Positions 44,570 to 52,561 of a DNA stretch of 52,561 nt are shown here, in pieces. Within the stretch, counting starts at the first letter, position 1. Each line of letters opens with the position of its first letter. The notes beneath the pieces were generated by a model. The model saw only the letters and a list, made by a program, of their open reading frames with translations. It searched no databases and was not told where the DNA came from. The position numbers were made by a program, and so were the translations under genes. Source of the stretch: Herminiimonas sp. (GTDB taxonomy: Bacteria; Pseudomonadota; Gammaproteobacteria; Burkholderiales; Burkholderiaceae_D); NCBI GenBank assembly GCA_027310305.1, contig DAIDBD010000096.1, positions 1 to 52,561 on the forward strand, read 5' to 3'.

Positions 44570-45940
44570 ATGACTGATGAGCCACGTATCACTGTATGGA
44601 AGGGTTGCGCCCATGATGTCGCGAGCGCTGTAAAGATTTTTTGTGATCGATGGGGCCCCTATTCGACGAAATCCTCGCACCACTCCATTTTCAGCTTGTT
44701 CGGAGAGCTGATTGATCCGGCATTCGCGGCCTATCTTGCAACCCTTCCAGATCACCATCCCGGTCGTTGGCTCTTTTCCGAGACGTCGATTACAAAATTG
44801 GCGAGGCAGGGAGGCTTTGGCCTGCCCGAAAAGGTTATTCGCTTCTTTCTTCGTCAGTACACTAGGATGGACGGCCATGATGTCGAATACGAGGCAACGT
44901 TGGAAACGGTACAGGAAGTCGCCAGGCGATGCAGAACCAAGCGTCCAAACTCGCTCCCATCACGTCGAGCAAACCGTCTGTATTCTGAATACTGTGAATT
45001 TTGTGGCGCCCATACCGAACTTTCGGCCAAAGAAAAGGGTTGCACCCGACCGGGCTATGATGGCGAAGGCGCGGCGAGGTTGAGTGGCAAATACTGCTGG
45101 GACCATCGTCCTAAGTATTTGGATGGGTCACGAAATGATAAATATCTGCGAGCTGCAAGACATAAGCGTGAATTTGAGATCGAACTTGGACGCCTGATCC
45201 TGCAGGCCTCCGCTCCGAGTAAGCCGAATGCAGCCACAGGGGCTTCGGACCTTGATCTTTTCTATTTCAGGTTGCTTACGCCCTATCCTGTATATCCAAG
45301 CGATGTTTGTTTTTTGCGAAATGAGGCGCGGCAAATCGTCGACTCTCGTGTCAACGACCAAAAAAAACGGATCGTGATGATGCGGTCAAACCGATACGCG
45401 CTCTCCGCGATCGCCGAGAAAGTAAGTGCGAGAAGCCGACAGGCTGTTGCCAAGACGCTTGGGTCCATTCCAAAGTGGTATCGATTTGATTTGGCGAGCG
45501 ACGCGGCCAACAACCCTAACATTGAGAATCTTTTTTCTACAGCCGAAAAATTTACGTGCTCTAAGATCGATCCAGAAACACAAATTCAATTTATGGGGCT
45601 CATAGGCCCCGCTGCGGCTGCTGCCTTTCAAGATTCCGATATCGCCGAGATTTTGTTGAACGATGACGGTTCGCTGTGGGCAATTAGTCGCACTGTGGGA
45701 ATGAAGAATATTGGCTCGATCTCTGCTTCCAATGCAGAGCAGATCGTCCAATTCGTAGGCTACAATTTCAACCAAGAATGCGCCGCGAACAAGCATCACG
45801 TCATGGCAAAAATTCCTTTTGCGAATGCACGATTCACAGGGGTTTTGCCACCTACCGTTGACAGATCAATCTTTGGCATTCGAAAAGGTGCTAACCCTGC
45901 TGACGTTGTCGAGTTTCGCGACCAGATCTTCAGCTCGTAG
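44570..45940 (+). CDS. Unknown zinc-finger/HTH protein with TrbB-like C-terminus (mosaic)
   Basis: A 456-residue protein of unknown function. Residues 142-179 carry a zinc-ribbon-like set (CEFC, Cys158, YCWDH). Residues 275-305 look like a helix-turn-helix (YALSAIAEKVSARSRQAVAK, TLGSIPK). Residues 335-440 match the N-terminal domain of the conjugation ATPase TrbB (DSDIAEILLNDDGSLWAISR, FANARFTGVLPPTVDRS, FGIRKGA), which then stops before the ATPase core. Its last 24 codons overlap the integrase gene on the other strand. It looks like an unknown gene joined to a truncated trbB, i.e. remains of a conjugation region. Confidence 0.6.
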   Translation: MTDEPRITVWKGCAHDVASAVKIFCDRWGPYSTKSSHHSIFSLFGELIDPAFAAYLATLPDHHPGRWLFSETSITKLARQGGFGLPEKVIRFFLRQYTRMDGHDVEYEATLETVQEVARRCRTKRPNSLPSRRANRLYSEYCEFCGAHTELSAKEKGCTRPGYDGEGAARLSGKYCWDHRPKYLDGSRNDKYLRAARHKREFEIELGRLILQASAPSKPNAATGASDLDLFYFRLLTPYPVYPSDVCFLRNEARQIVDSRVNDQKKRIVMMRSNRYALSAIAEKVSARSRQAVAKTLGSIPKWYRFDLASDAANNPNIENLFSTAEKFTCSKIDPETQIQFMGLIGPAAAAAFQDSDIAEILLNDDGSLWAISRTVGMKNIGSISASNAEQIVQFVGYNFNQECAANKHHVMAKIPFANARFTGVLPPTVDRSIFGIRKGANPADVVEFRDQIFSS

Positions 45941-46963
45941 GTGCGTGTATCTCCTTAGCATTTGCATTGACTTGTGTCCGCTGATGGATGCCACCTCTTG
46001 GTCGCTGAGCCCTGACTCTACGAGGCGGCTTACCGCTTCATGACGTAGATCATGAAATTTGAAGTCGGCGACGCCGACTCGTTTCTTGATTTCGCTCCAG
46101 ACTTTGTTGAAGTTGTATGGCCGGCGCTTTCCGTCCTTGCCGGGTTCGCCGTAAAAGATAAAGTCCGTATCATCAGGGCGGGCTGGATTATCCAGAGCAA
46201 GTCGAAAGCTCTCGGTTGCAGCTTTGGACAGCGGCACGGTGCGTGGCAAGGTGTTTTTGGTCTCGATCAGACGCACGATACGGCGTTCAAGATCGACTTG
46301 CGAGCGTCGTAATGTCGTGATCTCGGACGATCGCATGCCGGTCTCAATGGCGATGCGAACAATCCAGCTGAGCATTGGGTTGGAATGCAGATCCACAGCG
46401 GCAAACAGCCGCCGTTCTTCGTCTGCGGTGAGGCGGCGATTTCGTCCTGGCCCGGGTGAAGGGCGACGTATGTTCAATACGGGATTGAAAGGTAAACCTA
46501 GCCCCCACTCCTTCACCGCCACCGTAAACAGGTGACCAAGCAATGCGAGTTCGAGTCGCACTGTATTAGCCGCCCGAGGCTGTGGCTCGCCGTCTTTCAT
46601 ACGGTCTTCTCCGGCGAGCCTGGCATCTCGATATTCTGCGATCAGCTCCGTCGTGATCACAGCAAGCGAATATTTTCCAAAGAATGTAACAAGGGAGCCT
46701 GAGCGTTTTTTCTCAGCGTTCTGAGTTAGCGGACGCTTGGTCGGCGTTACCTCGGCCAGATAGCGCTTCATCGCGGCTTCGAATCTCGTTCGCTCCGCGG
46801 GCGCACGCTGTATGAACAAGCCACGCACCATCTCGTCCTCAGTACGCCGTGACCAATCTTCCGCATCCTTCTTGAGTCGAAACGTTTTGATTGTTGTTGG
46901 CCATCCGGCCTTGCGGATGACCGCTTTCCAAGTGCCGGATGGGGTCTTGACGATGGTTGCCAT
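45866..46963 (-). CDS. int: Tyrosine recombinase (integrase) of the island
   Basis: A 365-residue phage-type integrase. The arm/core-binding part (about 1-180) contains SAM-like helices (NTVRLELALLGHLFTVAVKE). The catalytic domain has Arg in ETGMRSSEITTLRRSQ, the HDLRHEA box (His-x-x-Arg) and the SGHKSMQMLRRYTHL motif with the nucleophile Tyr. Its 5' end faces the tRNA-Ile attR, 105 bp away, the standard place for an integrase that recognises this site. Its last codons overlap the TrbB-like frame. It probably catalyses integration and excision at the anticodon-loop crossover. All catalytic residues appear intact. Confidence 0.94.
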   Translation of the reverse strand: MATIVKTPSGTWKAVIRKAGWPTTIKTFRLKKDAEDWSRRTEDEMVRGLFIQRAPAERTRFEAAMKRYLAEVTPTKRPLTQNAEKKRSGSLVTFFGKYSLAVITTELIAEYRDARLAGEDRMKDGEPQPRAANTVRLELALLGHLFTVAVKEWGLGLPFNPVLNIRRPSPGPGRNRRLTADEERRLFAAVDLHSNPMLSWIVRIAIETGMRSSEITTLRRSQVDLERRIVRLIETKNTLPRTVPLSKAATESFRLALDNPARPDDTDFIFYGEPGKDGKRRPYNFNKVWSEIKKRVGVADFKFHDLRHEAVSRLVESGLSDQEVASISGHKSMQMLRRYTHLRAEDLVAKLDNVSRVSTFSNAKD

Positions 46964-46994
46964 GTGATCTCCAGTACTCTCGAATTTTGCTTAC

Positions 46995-47012
46995 TGTACC
47001 GGAATTGTACCG
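46995..47012 (+). repeat. Paired TGTACCG heptamers near the right end (candidate arm-type site)
   Basis: TGTACCG at 46995-47001 and 47006-47012, the same sequence, 11-bp period and orientation as the pair at 6637-6654. The pair lies between the integrase start and attR, and may also serve integrase autoregulation. Confidence 0.5.
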
Positions 47013-47030
47013 AGATGCGTCACAGAAATG

Positions 47031-47062
47031 AAAAAAGGACTTAAGCTTTCACCTAAGTCCTT
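47031..47062 (-). terminator. Intrinsic terminator of tRNA-Ile brought by the island
   Basis: Stem AAGGACTTA (47035-47043) / TAAGTCCTT (47054-47062) with a 10-nt loop. On the minus strand the stem runs straight into a T tract. It lies 9 bp beyond the CCA end of the reconstituted tRNA and inside the island, so the element supplied it. Confidence 0.8.
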
Positions 47063-47068
47063 GATTTT

Positions 47069-47149
<81 letters not shown>

Positions 47150-47234
47150 AATCTTTTTGTGTGCGGGCAAAGCCCGCTCAATTTTCGCCCTTCCTCAAAA
47201 AGAGGATTGAGGCAACGATAAGGTCTTTACGGAA

Positions 47235-49766
47235 TCAACTGCCTTCCAGGAAGCTCTTGAGCTTGTCGGAGCGGGACGGATGGCGCAGCTTGCGCAATGC
47301 TTTCGCTTCGATCTGGCGAATCCGCTCACGTGTCACGTCAAACTGTTTACCGACCTCTTCCAGCGTATGATCGGTCGACATCTCGATGCCAAAACGCATG
47401 CGCAGCACCTTCGCTTCGCGCGGCGTCAGCGAATCGAGAACATCCTTGACCACGCCGCGCATTGATGCATGCAGCGCCGCATCGGCCGGCGCCAGCGTGT
47501 TGTTGTCTTCGATGAAGTCGCCCAGATGCGAATCGTCGTCGTCGCCGATCGGCGTTTCCATCGAGATCGGTTCTTTCGCGATCTTCATGATCTTGCGGAT
47601 CTTGTCTTCCGGCATTTCCATCTTGATCGCAAGCGTCGCCGGATCGGGTTCCGCACCGGTTTCCTGCAAAATTTGGCGCGAGATCCGGTTCATCTTGTTG
47701 ATGGTTTCGATCATGTGCACCGGGATGCGGATCGTGCGCGCCTGATCCGCGATCGAACGGGTAATCGCCTGGCGGATCCACCAGGTTGCATAGGTCGAAA
47801 ATTTATAGCCGCGCCGATATTCAAACTTGTCCACCGCTTTCATCAAGCCGATGTTGCCTTCCTGGATCAGATCGAGGAATTGCAGACCGCGATTGGTATA
47901 TTTTTTCGCGATCGAAATCACCAGCCGCAAGTTCGCTTCCGTCATCTCGCGCTTGGCCTTGCGCGCTTTCATTTCGCCGGCGGACATCTTCTTGTTGATG
48001 CCGCGCAGGTCGGGCAAAGGCAGCACTACCCGCGCCTGCAAGTCGATCAATTTTTGTTGAAGCTCTTTGATCGTCGGCACATTGCGGCTGAGAATCGTAC
48101 TGTAGGCCTGTCCCGAATCGACTTCGCCATCGACCCAGTCGAGGTTGGTTTCGTTGCCCGGAAAAACCTTGATGAAATGGCTGCGCGGCATGCCGCATTT
48201 GTTGACGGCGACATCCAGGATCTGCTTTTCGATATGACGCACTTCATCGACCTGTCCACGCAACGTATCGCACAGCTTTTCAACTACTTTTGCGGTGAAG
48301 CGAATGCTTAATAATTCAGTCGAAATCGCCTCTTGCGCCTTCGCATACGGCTTGGAGTTGTAGCCTTCTTTCTCGAAGGCCTTGCGCATCTTGTCGAACT
48401 GGGTCGAGATCGTCGTGAATTTTGCCAATGATTCGCGCTTCAATTGTTCCAGTTGTTCGGCCGAGAAGCCAGCTGCACCGGAAGCATTGCTTTCATCTTC
48501 TTCCTCGCCTTCTTCGTCATCTTCTTCCTCATCGTCGGAAACGGCGACAGGCGCAGCGGTGATCACCGGTTCGGACGCATTCATGTCCAGCAGGCCATCG
48601 ACGATTTCATCGATCTTGATTTCGTCCTTGGTGATTTTGTCGGCCGCAGCAAGAATTTCGGCGATCGTCATCGGGCAAGCGGAAATTGCCTGGATCATGT
48701 CTTTCAGGCCGTCTTCGATCCGCTTCGCGATTTCGATTTCGCCTTCACGCGTCAGCAGTTCGACCGAGCCCATTTCACGCATGTACATCCGTACCGGATC
48801 GGTCGTACGGCCGAAGTCGGAATCCACGGTGGATAGCGCGGCTTCGGCGGCCGCTTCGGCATCGTCGTCGCTGGCCACGGTTGCGACGTTATCCGACAAC
48901 AGCAGCGTCTCGGCATCGGGCGCATGCTCGTAGACGGCGATCCCCATGTCGTTGAAGGTGCCGATGATGCCTTCGATCGCTTCCGGATCGACGATATTTT
49001 CAGGCAAATGATCGTTGATTTCCGAATACGTCAGGAAACCGCGTTCCTTGCCGAGCTTGATCAGGGTCTTGAGTTTTTGACGGCGGCGCTCGAGTTCTTC
49101 TTCCGTTGCTTCGGTATCCGACGAAAATGCCTCTTTCAGCAGCGCCTTTTCCTTTGCCTTGCGGTCTTTCGCCTTGGCTTTGTCGACCGCTTTCAGTTCC
49201 GCGCGCTCAACGGCATTCAGCGCGGCGACTTCGTCATTCTCAGGCTGGAATTCTTTCGGCTTGCGGCCACGGCGCCCAGGCACTTTTACCGACGGCAGCA
49301 CATAACCGGACGTATCAATCGCAGCCAAGGTCGCTGCATCCGTCGTTTGGCTGACGCCAGACCCGATCATCACGCTGACATCCGGTTTGTTTTCGGGCGC
49401 GGGTGCGTTTTTTGCGGATTTGCCAACAATTTTGGATTCAATTTTCTTGTTTGTCACGGGGGCTTTCAATGGCGCAGACGCTGGCTTTGCAGCAATCTTG
49501 GGTAAGGATTTTTCCGTCGGCCTGGCAGCCGATTTAGAGGCCGCTTTTGGAGCTGCCCTGGAAACCGTTTTCGGAGATGCTGCCTTGTTGGATGATTTCA
49601 GGACGATTGAGTTCGACGCGACTTTAGCCATGCGGTTTGGCTTGGCGCCGGCCGTCTTCACGGCCGCGGCTGTCGTTTTCGACGCAGTCGATCCGGCTGA
49701 AGCCGGTTTCGCATTTTTTGCGGAAGACGTCTGGGTTTTCGCGGGTTTCTTCATTGCGTTCGCCAT
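47235..49766 (-). CDS. rpoD: RNA polymerase primary sigma factor RpoD (sigma-70)
   Basis: About 843 residues, long for the family. From the ATG at 49766 (MANAMKK) there is a low-complexity Ala/Lys/Pro/Ser-rich extension of about 230 residues with an AT-hook-like GRRGRKPKE, then region 1.1 ([20 protein letters not shown]), a non-conserved region with an acidic run ([15 protein letters not shown]), regions 2.1-2.4 ([40 protein letters not shown]), region 3, and region 4 ([20 protein letters not shown]). It directs housekeeping transcription. It lies 3' of dnaG; the 240-bp AT-rich gap before it can hold its own promoter. A TTG 15 bp upstream gives 848 residues. Confidence 0.95.
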   Translation of the reverse strand: MANAMKKPAKTQTSSAKNAKPASAGSTASKTTAAAVKTAGAKPNRMAKVASNSIVLKSSNKAASPKTVSRAAPKAASKSAARPTEKSLPKIAAKPASAPLKAPVTNKKIESKIVGKSAKNAPAPENKPDVSVMIGSGVSQTTDAATLAAIDTSGYVLPSVKVPGRRGRKPKEFQPENDEVAALNAVERAELKAVDKAKAKDRKAKEKALLKEAFSSDTEATEEELERRRQKLKTLIKLGKERGFLTYSEINDHLPENIVDPEAIEGIIGTFNDMGIAVYEHAPDAETLLLSDNVATVASDDDAEAAAEAALSTVDSDFGRTTDPVRMYMREMGSVELLTREGEIEIAKRIEDGLKDMIQAISACPMTIAEILAAADKITKDEIKIDEIVDGLLDMNASEPVITAAPVAVSDDEEEDDEEGEEEDESNASGAAGFSAEQLEQLKRESLAKFTTISTQFDKMRKAFEKEGYNSKPYAKAQEAISTELLSIRFTAKVVEKLCDTLRGQVDEVRHIEKQILDVAVNKCGMPRSHFIKVFPGNETNLDWVDGEVDSGQAYSTILSRNVPTIKELQQKLIDLQARVVLPLPDLRGINKKMSAGEMKARKAKREMTEANLRLVISIAKKYTNRGLQFLDLIQEGNIGLMKAVDKFEYRRGYKFSTYATWWIRQAITRSIADQARTIRIPVHMIETINKMNRISRQILQETGAEPDPATLAIKMEMPEDKIRKIMKIAKEPISMETPIGDDDDSHLGDFIEDNNTLAPADAALHASMRGVVKDVLDSLTPREAKVLRMRFGIEMSTDHTLEEVGKQFDVTRERIRQIEAKALRKLRHPSRSDKLKSFLEGS

Positions 49767-50006
49767 GGAATCAACTACCAAAGGGTTGCTCGTTTTGTAT
49801 GCAGAAAATGGGCATTAAAAAAATTGATTAGGACGCTTTTAGCTAATGCGACATTCGCTCGTGCAATATTATTTGAATTTTCGCTGAATTTTTTGCGTTT
49901 GTTTAATGAAATACAATCTGCTTACAGATATTGTAAGTTCTTGAATCAAAAGCTTTTAATTATAGCATACCGAGCGATTTTCTCCAGATTTACCCGCATC
50001 CGATCT

Positions 50007-51803
50007 TCATCGTTGTGCGATTTCCGCCTCAGCCTGCAGCCGCAATTGTTCTTGCTGTAATGTAATTTCACGATAACGCTTGCTGATTTCCTGTGCGCCC
50101 AAACCGGACGTCACCAATTGATCCAGTTCGGTTTTCAATATCTTCATTTTAGTTTGCCTTACAGCACCGGCAAGTTCGATTCGGGCTACTTCGATCTCGG
50201 ACTCCGAGTCGGCGGCGATTTCGGCAATCAGCGGATCAAAATCCGATCCGTCCGGCCGCAAATGCTCGGCCAGCAATGCAAAATTCGCTTGCGGACCCAT
50301 TGCGCGGCTTGCGTGAATCAATTGCGTCAGCATCGCGCCGCCGTCAGGCGCAAAACGGGTTACTGCCGATAATGCAGATTCATCCAGTTCCGCTGCCAAC
50401 GCCGGATGGGCAACCAGCAACCGCATGATCTGCCGCTCGAGATCCACCGGCGGCGTACGCCTGCCGCGCGGCGGCGCCACGCGCGCCCGCGCAATCGGCT
50501 TGGCCAGCTCGAACAGCGTTTCGATTTCCGCCGGCGTCGTATGCGTCAGTTGTGCCAGGCCGCGCACGATCTGCAAACGCAACGAAGACGGCGGCATCGC
50601 CTGCAACAACGGCTTGGCATCGAACTGTGCGCGGGCGCGGCCTTCAGCCGTGCTCAAATCGTTTCCCGCTGCGGCTTCGTTGAGCAGAAATTGCGATAAC
50701 GGCATTGCATCGTGCACCTGCCGCTCGAATGCTTCGGTACCCAATTCGCGAATATAGCTGTCCGGATCATGCTCGGTCGGCAGAAACAGGAACTTCACCG
50801 TCTTGTTATCCGACGCATGCGGCAAGCTCGCATCCAGCGCACGGCGCGCGGCACGACGACCGGCTGCATCGCCGTCGAAACTGAAAATCGCGTGATCGGT
50901 CTGACGCAACAGTTTTTGCACATGCATCGGCGTGCAAGCCGTGCCAAGCGTGGCCACTACCTGCGGAAAACCAAGTTGCGCCAATGCCACGACATCCATA
51001 TACCCCTCGGTTACAAGAACGTAACCGGCTTCTCGAATTGCCTGGCGCGCCTCGAACAATCCGTATAGCTCGCTACCCTTTTGAAATAGGGGCGTCTCGG
51101 GAGAATTCAAGTATTTCGGCTCGCCGCCATCCAGCACCCGTCCTCCGAAACCGATGACCTGGCCTTTAGTATTACGAATCGGAAACATGATGCGATCGCG
51201 GAAGCGGTCGTAGCGCTTGCGATTGGCGCCTTCTTCATCGCTTTTATCGATGACCAGCCCCGCTTCAACCAGCGGACTTGCGCCGTAGTCGGAAAACACT
51301 GCGCGCAAACCGTCCCATTCATCGGGCGCGTAACCCAAGCCGAATTTCGCCGCGACTTCGCCGGTCAACCCGCGGCCTTTCAGATAAGCGACTGCATACG
51401 GCGCATTGCGCAATTGCTGGCGATAGAAGTCGCATGCCTGCGTCATCGCATCCGATAACGCCATGCTTTTCGCTTGTACTTCAGCGCGTTGTGCGGGCGG
51501 CAGCCTGTCCTCGTTTTCCGGGACGATCATGCCGACGTTTTGCGCCAGATCTTTCACCGCCTCGACAAAACCGAGACCGGAATATTCGATCAGAAAACCA
51601 ATCGCCGTGCCGTGCGCGCCGCAGCCGAAGCAGTGATAAAACTGCTTGGTCGGGCTGACGGTAAAACTCGGCGATTTTTCATTATGGAACGGGCACAAGC
51701 CCATGAAATTCGCGCCGCCCTTCTTCAATTGCACATAACGCCCTACCACGTCGACGATATCGACCCGGTTGAGTAAATCCTGAATGAAGGATTGCGGAAT
51801 CAC
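50007..51803 (-). CDS. dnaG: DNA primase
   Basis: A 598-residue protein. The CHC2 zinc finger uses Cys37, His40, Cys58 and Cys61 (CPFHNEKSPSF, FYHCFGCGAHG). The core has KYLNSPETPLFQKGSELYGL and the TOPRIM metal site with VLVTEGYMDVVAL and FSFDGDAAGRRAA. A C-terminal helicase-binding domain follows. It makes RNA primers at the replication fork. It lies 31 bp after yqeY and before rpoD in the macromolecular-synthesis operon. Confidence 0.95.
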   Translation of the reverse strand: MIPQSFIQDLLNRVDIVDVVGRYVQLKKGGANFMGLCPFHNEKSPSFTVSPTKQFYHCFGCGAHGTAIGFLIEYSGLGFVEAVKDLAQNVGMIVPENEDRLPPAQRAEVQAKSMALSDAMTQACDFYRQQLRNAPYAVAYLKGRGLTGEVAAKFGLGYAPDEWDGLRAVFSDYGASPLVEAGLVIDKSDEEGANRKRYDRFRDRIMFPIRNTKGQVIGFGGRVLDGGEPKYLNSPETPLFQKGSELYGLFEARQAIREAGYVLVTEGYMDVVALAQLGFPQVVATLGTACTPMHVQKLLRQTDHAIFSFDGDAAGRRAARRALDASLPHASDNKTVKFLFLPTEHDPDSYIRELGTEAFERQVHDAMPLSQFLLNEAAAGNDLSTAEGRARAQFDAKPLLQAMPPSSLRLQIVRGLAQLTHTTPAEIETLFELAKPIARARVAPPRGRRTPPVDLERQIMRLLVAHPALAAELDESALSAVTRFAPDGGAMLTQLIHASRAMGPQANFALLAEHLRPDGSDFDPLIAEIAADSESEIEVARIELAGAVRQTKMKILKTELDQLVTSGLGAQEISKRYREITLQQEQLRLQAEAEIAQR

Positions 51804-51834
51804 GGCGGTCCGGAGGGTCTGGGTTCGACCATAT

Positions 51835-52284
51835 TCACGCTTTCGACAGCGATGCCTTCACCAAACCGGACACGGCGGTCATGTCGGCGCGGCCGGCCAG
51901 TTTCTGCTTCAGCACAGCCATCACCTTGCCCATGTCCTGCGGGCCGGCGGCGCCCGTTTCAGCCATTGCCGCATCGACCGCCGCCTGCACTTCGGAGGCC
52001 GGCATCGCAGCGGGCATGTAAGCGGACAGGATGGCCAGTTCGGCTTTTTCAATGTCGGCCAGATCCTGCCGGCCGCCGGCTTCGAATTGGCTGATCGAAT
52101 CCTTGCGCTGCTTGATCATTTTTTCGATGATGGCGAGGATATGCGCGTCGTTCAGCTCGATGCGCTCATCGACTTCCTTTTGCTTGATCGCCGCGGTGAG
52201 CAGGCGAATCGTGCCCAGCCTGGCCGTTTCCTTCGCACGCATCGCAGACTTCATGTCCTCGGTGATTTTTTCTTTCAGGCCCAT
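51835..52284 (-). CDS. GatB/YqeY domain protein
   Basis: A 149-residue protein, MGLKEKITEDMKSAMRAKE at the start and the helical YqeY layout with EKMIKQRKDSISQFEAGGRQ, LSAYMPAAMPASEVQAAVDA and PQDMGKVMAVLKQKLAGRAD. The YqeY family resembles the tail of GatB and is often found between rpsU and dnaG; its biochemical role is not firmly settled. It fits the conserved order rpsU-yqeY-dnaG-rpoD. Confidence 0.93.
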   Translation of the reverse strand: MGLKEKITEDMKSAMRAKETARLGTIRLLTAAIKQKEVDERIELNDAHILAIIEKMIKQRKDSISQFEAGGRQDLADIEKAELAILSAYMPAAMPASEVQAAVDAAMAETGAAGPQDMGKVMAVLKQKLAGRADMTAVSGLVKASLSKA

Positions 52285-52324
52285 GCCGATCTCCAGGTTC
52301 GATTCATTCGGTCAATAAACGCCA

Positions 52325-52357
52325 AAACCCGCCGCGGACCAACACCGGAGCGGGTTT
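52325..52357 (-). terminator. Hairpin between rpsU and yqeY (attenuator-like terminator)
   Basis: An 8-bp stem AAACCCGC / GCGGGTTT with a 17-nt loop. Reading on the minus strand, a short run of T follows. It lies inside the macromolecular-synthesis operon, where such a partial terminator lowers expression of yqeY, dnaG and rpoD relative to rpsU. Confidence 0.65.
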
Positions 52358-52393
52358 GCACTTCAATTTAACCGCACAAGGTGCGGCGTAAGA

Positions 52394-52561
52394 TCAGAAC
52401 AGCTTTTTCGGCAATTGCTGGCTGCGGATACGCTTGTAGTGGCGTTTCACGGCAGCGGCAAGCTTGCGCTTGCGTTCGGCAGTCGGCTTTTCGTAAAACT
52501 CGCGCGCACGCAACTCGGTCAGCAAACCGGTTTTTTCAATGGTGCGCTTGAAGCGACGCAT
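52394..52561 (-). CDS. rpsU: 30S ribosomal protein bS21 (N-terminus outside window)
   Basis: The minus strand encodes [20 protein letters not shown] and then [35 protein letters not shown] and TGA. This is the bulk of bS21 (usual length about 70), but the M at 52561 is the internal Met of VAMRRFKR; the true start lies beyond the window edge. bS21 helps mRNA-ribosome pairing in the 30S subunit. It is the first gene of the rpsU-yqeY-dnaG-rpoD operon. Confidence 0.95.
   Translation of the reverse strand: MRRFKRTIEKTGLLTELRAREFYEKPTAERKRKLAAAVKRHYKRIRSQQLPKKLF

Overview
The window looks like a chromosome segment of a betaproteobacterium (order Burkholderiales, plausibly Oxalobacteraceae; this placement is inferred from protein style, not from a database search). 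Both ends carry ordinary core genes. On the left are the start of dnaE, trhO, a flavodoxin-like quinone reductase, pirin with a divergent LysR gene, gluQ and rhlE. On the right is the macromolecular-synthesis operon rpsU-yqeY-dnaG-rpoD (all minus strand), followed by a tRNA-Ile with anticodon CAT.

Between these blocks lies a genomic island of about 40.6 kb (6468-47116). It is bounded by a perfect 48-bp direct repeat. The right copy is the 3' half of the intact tRNA-Ile gene, and the left copy is the displaced original 3' half next to rhlE. A tyrosine recombinase gene (45866-46963) sits just inside the tRNA end. Paired TGTACCG heptamers 11 bp apart occur near both ends. Only vestiges of a conjugation apparatus are seen: a TraG/VirD4-like N-terminus on an AAA ATPase, and a TrbB-like C-terminus on an unknown protein. 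The island therefore looks like a decayed ICE or an integrative element that cannot transfer itself. IS3, IS4-like and IS256 fragments mark past rearrangements.

The island cargo is mainly catabolic. (1) A ten-gene minus-strand operon (9845-21352) encodes a three-subunit molybdenum hydroxylase whose large subunit is fused to a CoxG-like SRPBCC domain, an aryl/acyl-CoA ligase, a complete Liv-type ABC importer and an enoyl-CoA hydratase. XdhC and a MocA-like nucleotidyltransferase (cofactor maturation) and an AraC regulator lie just downstream. (2) A second minus-strand operon (22322-28532) encodes another Liv importer with a fused LivM-LivG protein, a membrane di-iron hydroxylase and an SDR dehydrogenase; a LysR gene is divergent. 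(3) A third minus-strand operon (30185-36700) encodes UbiD/UbiX decarboxylase proteins, a TauABC/NMT1-type importer and an aldehyde dehydrogenase. Divergent from it are modA and modB for molybdate uptake, with modC missing. A near-identical 28-bp AT-rich block lies in both the livK/lysR and the ubiD/modA intergenic regions and suggests shared regulation.

The right third of the island (38.8-42.4 kb) is a defence-type module: an XRE-ImmA/IrrE protein with a perfect palindromic operator candidate, a PIN-like protein, an in-frame hsdM'-'hsdR fusion left by collapse of a type I restriction system, and a SLATT two-helix membrane protein. The functions of the catabolic operons are inferred from families; the actual substrates cannot be read from the sequence.
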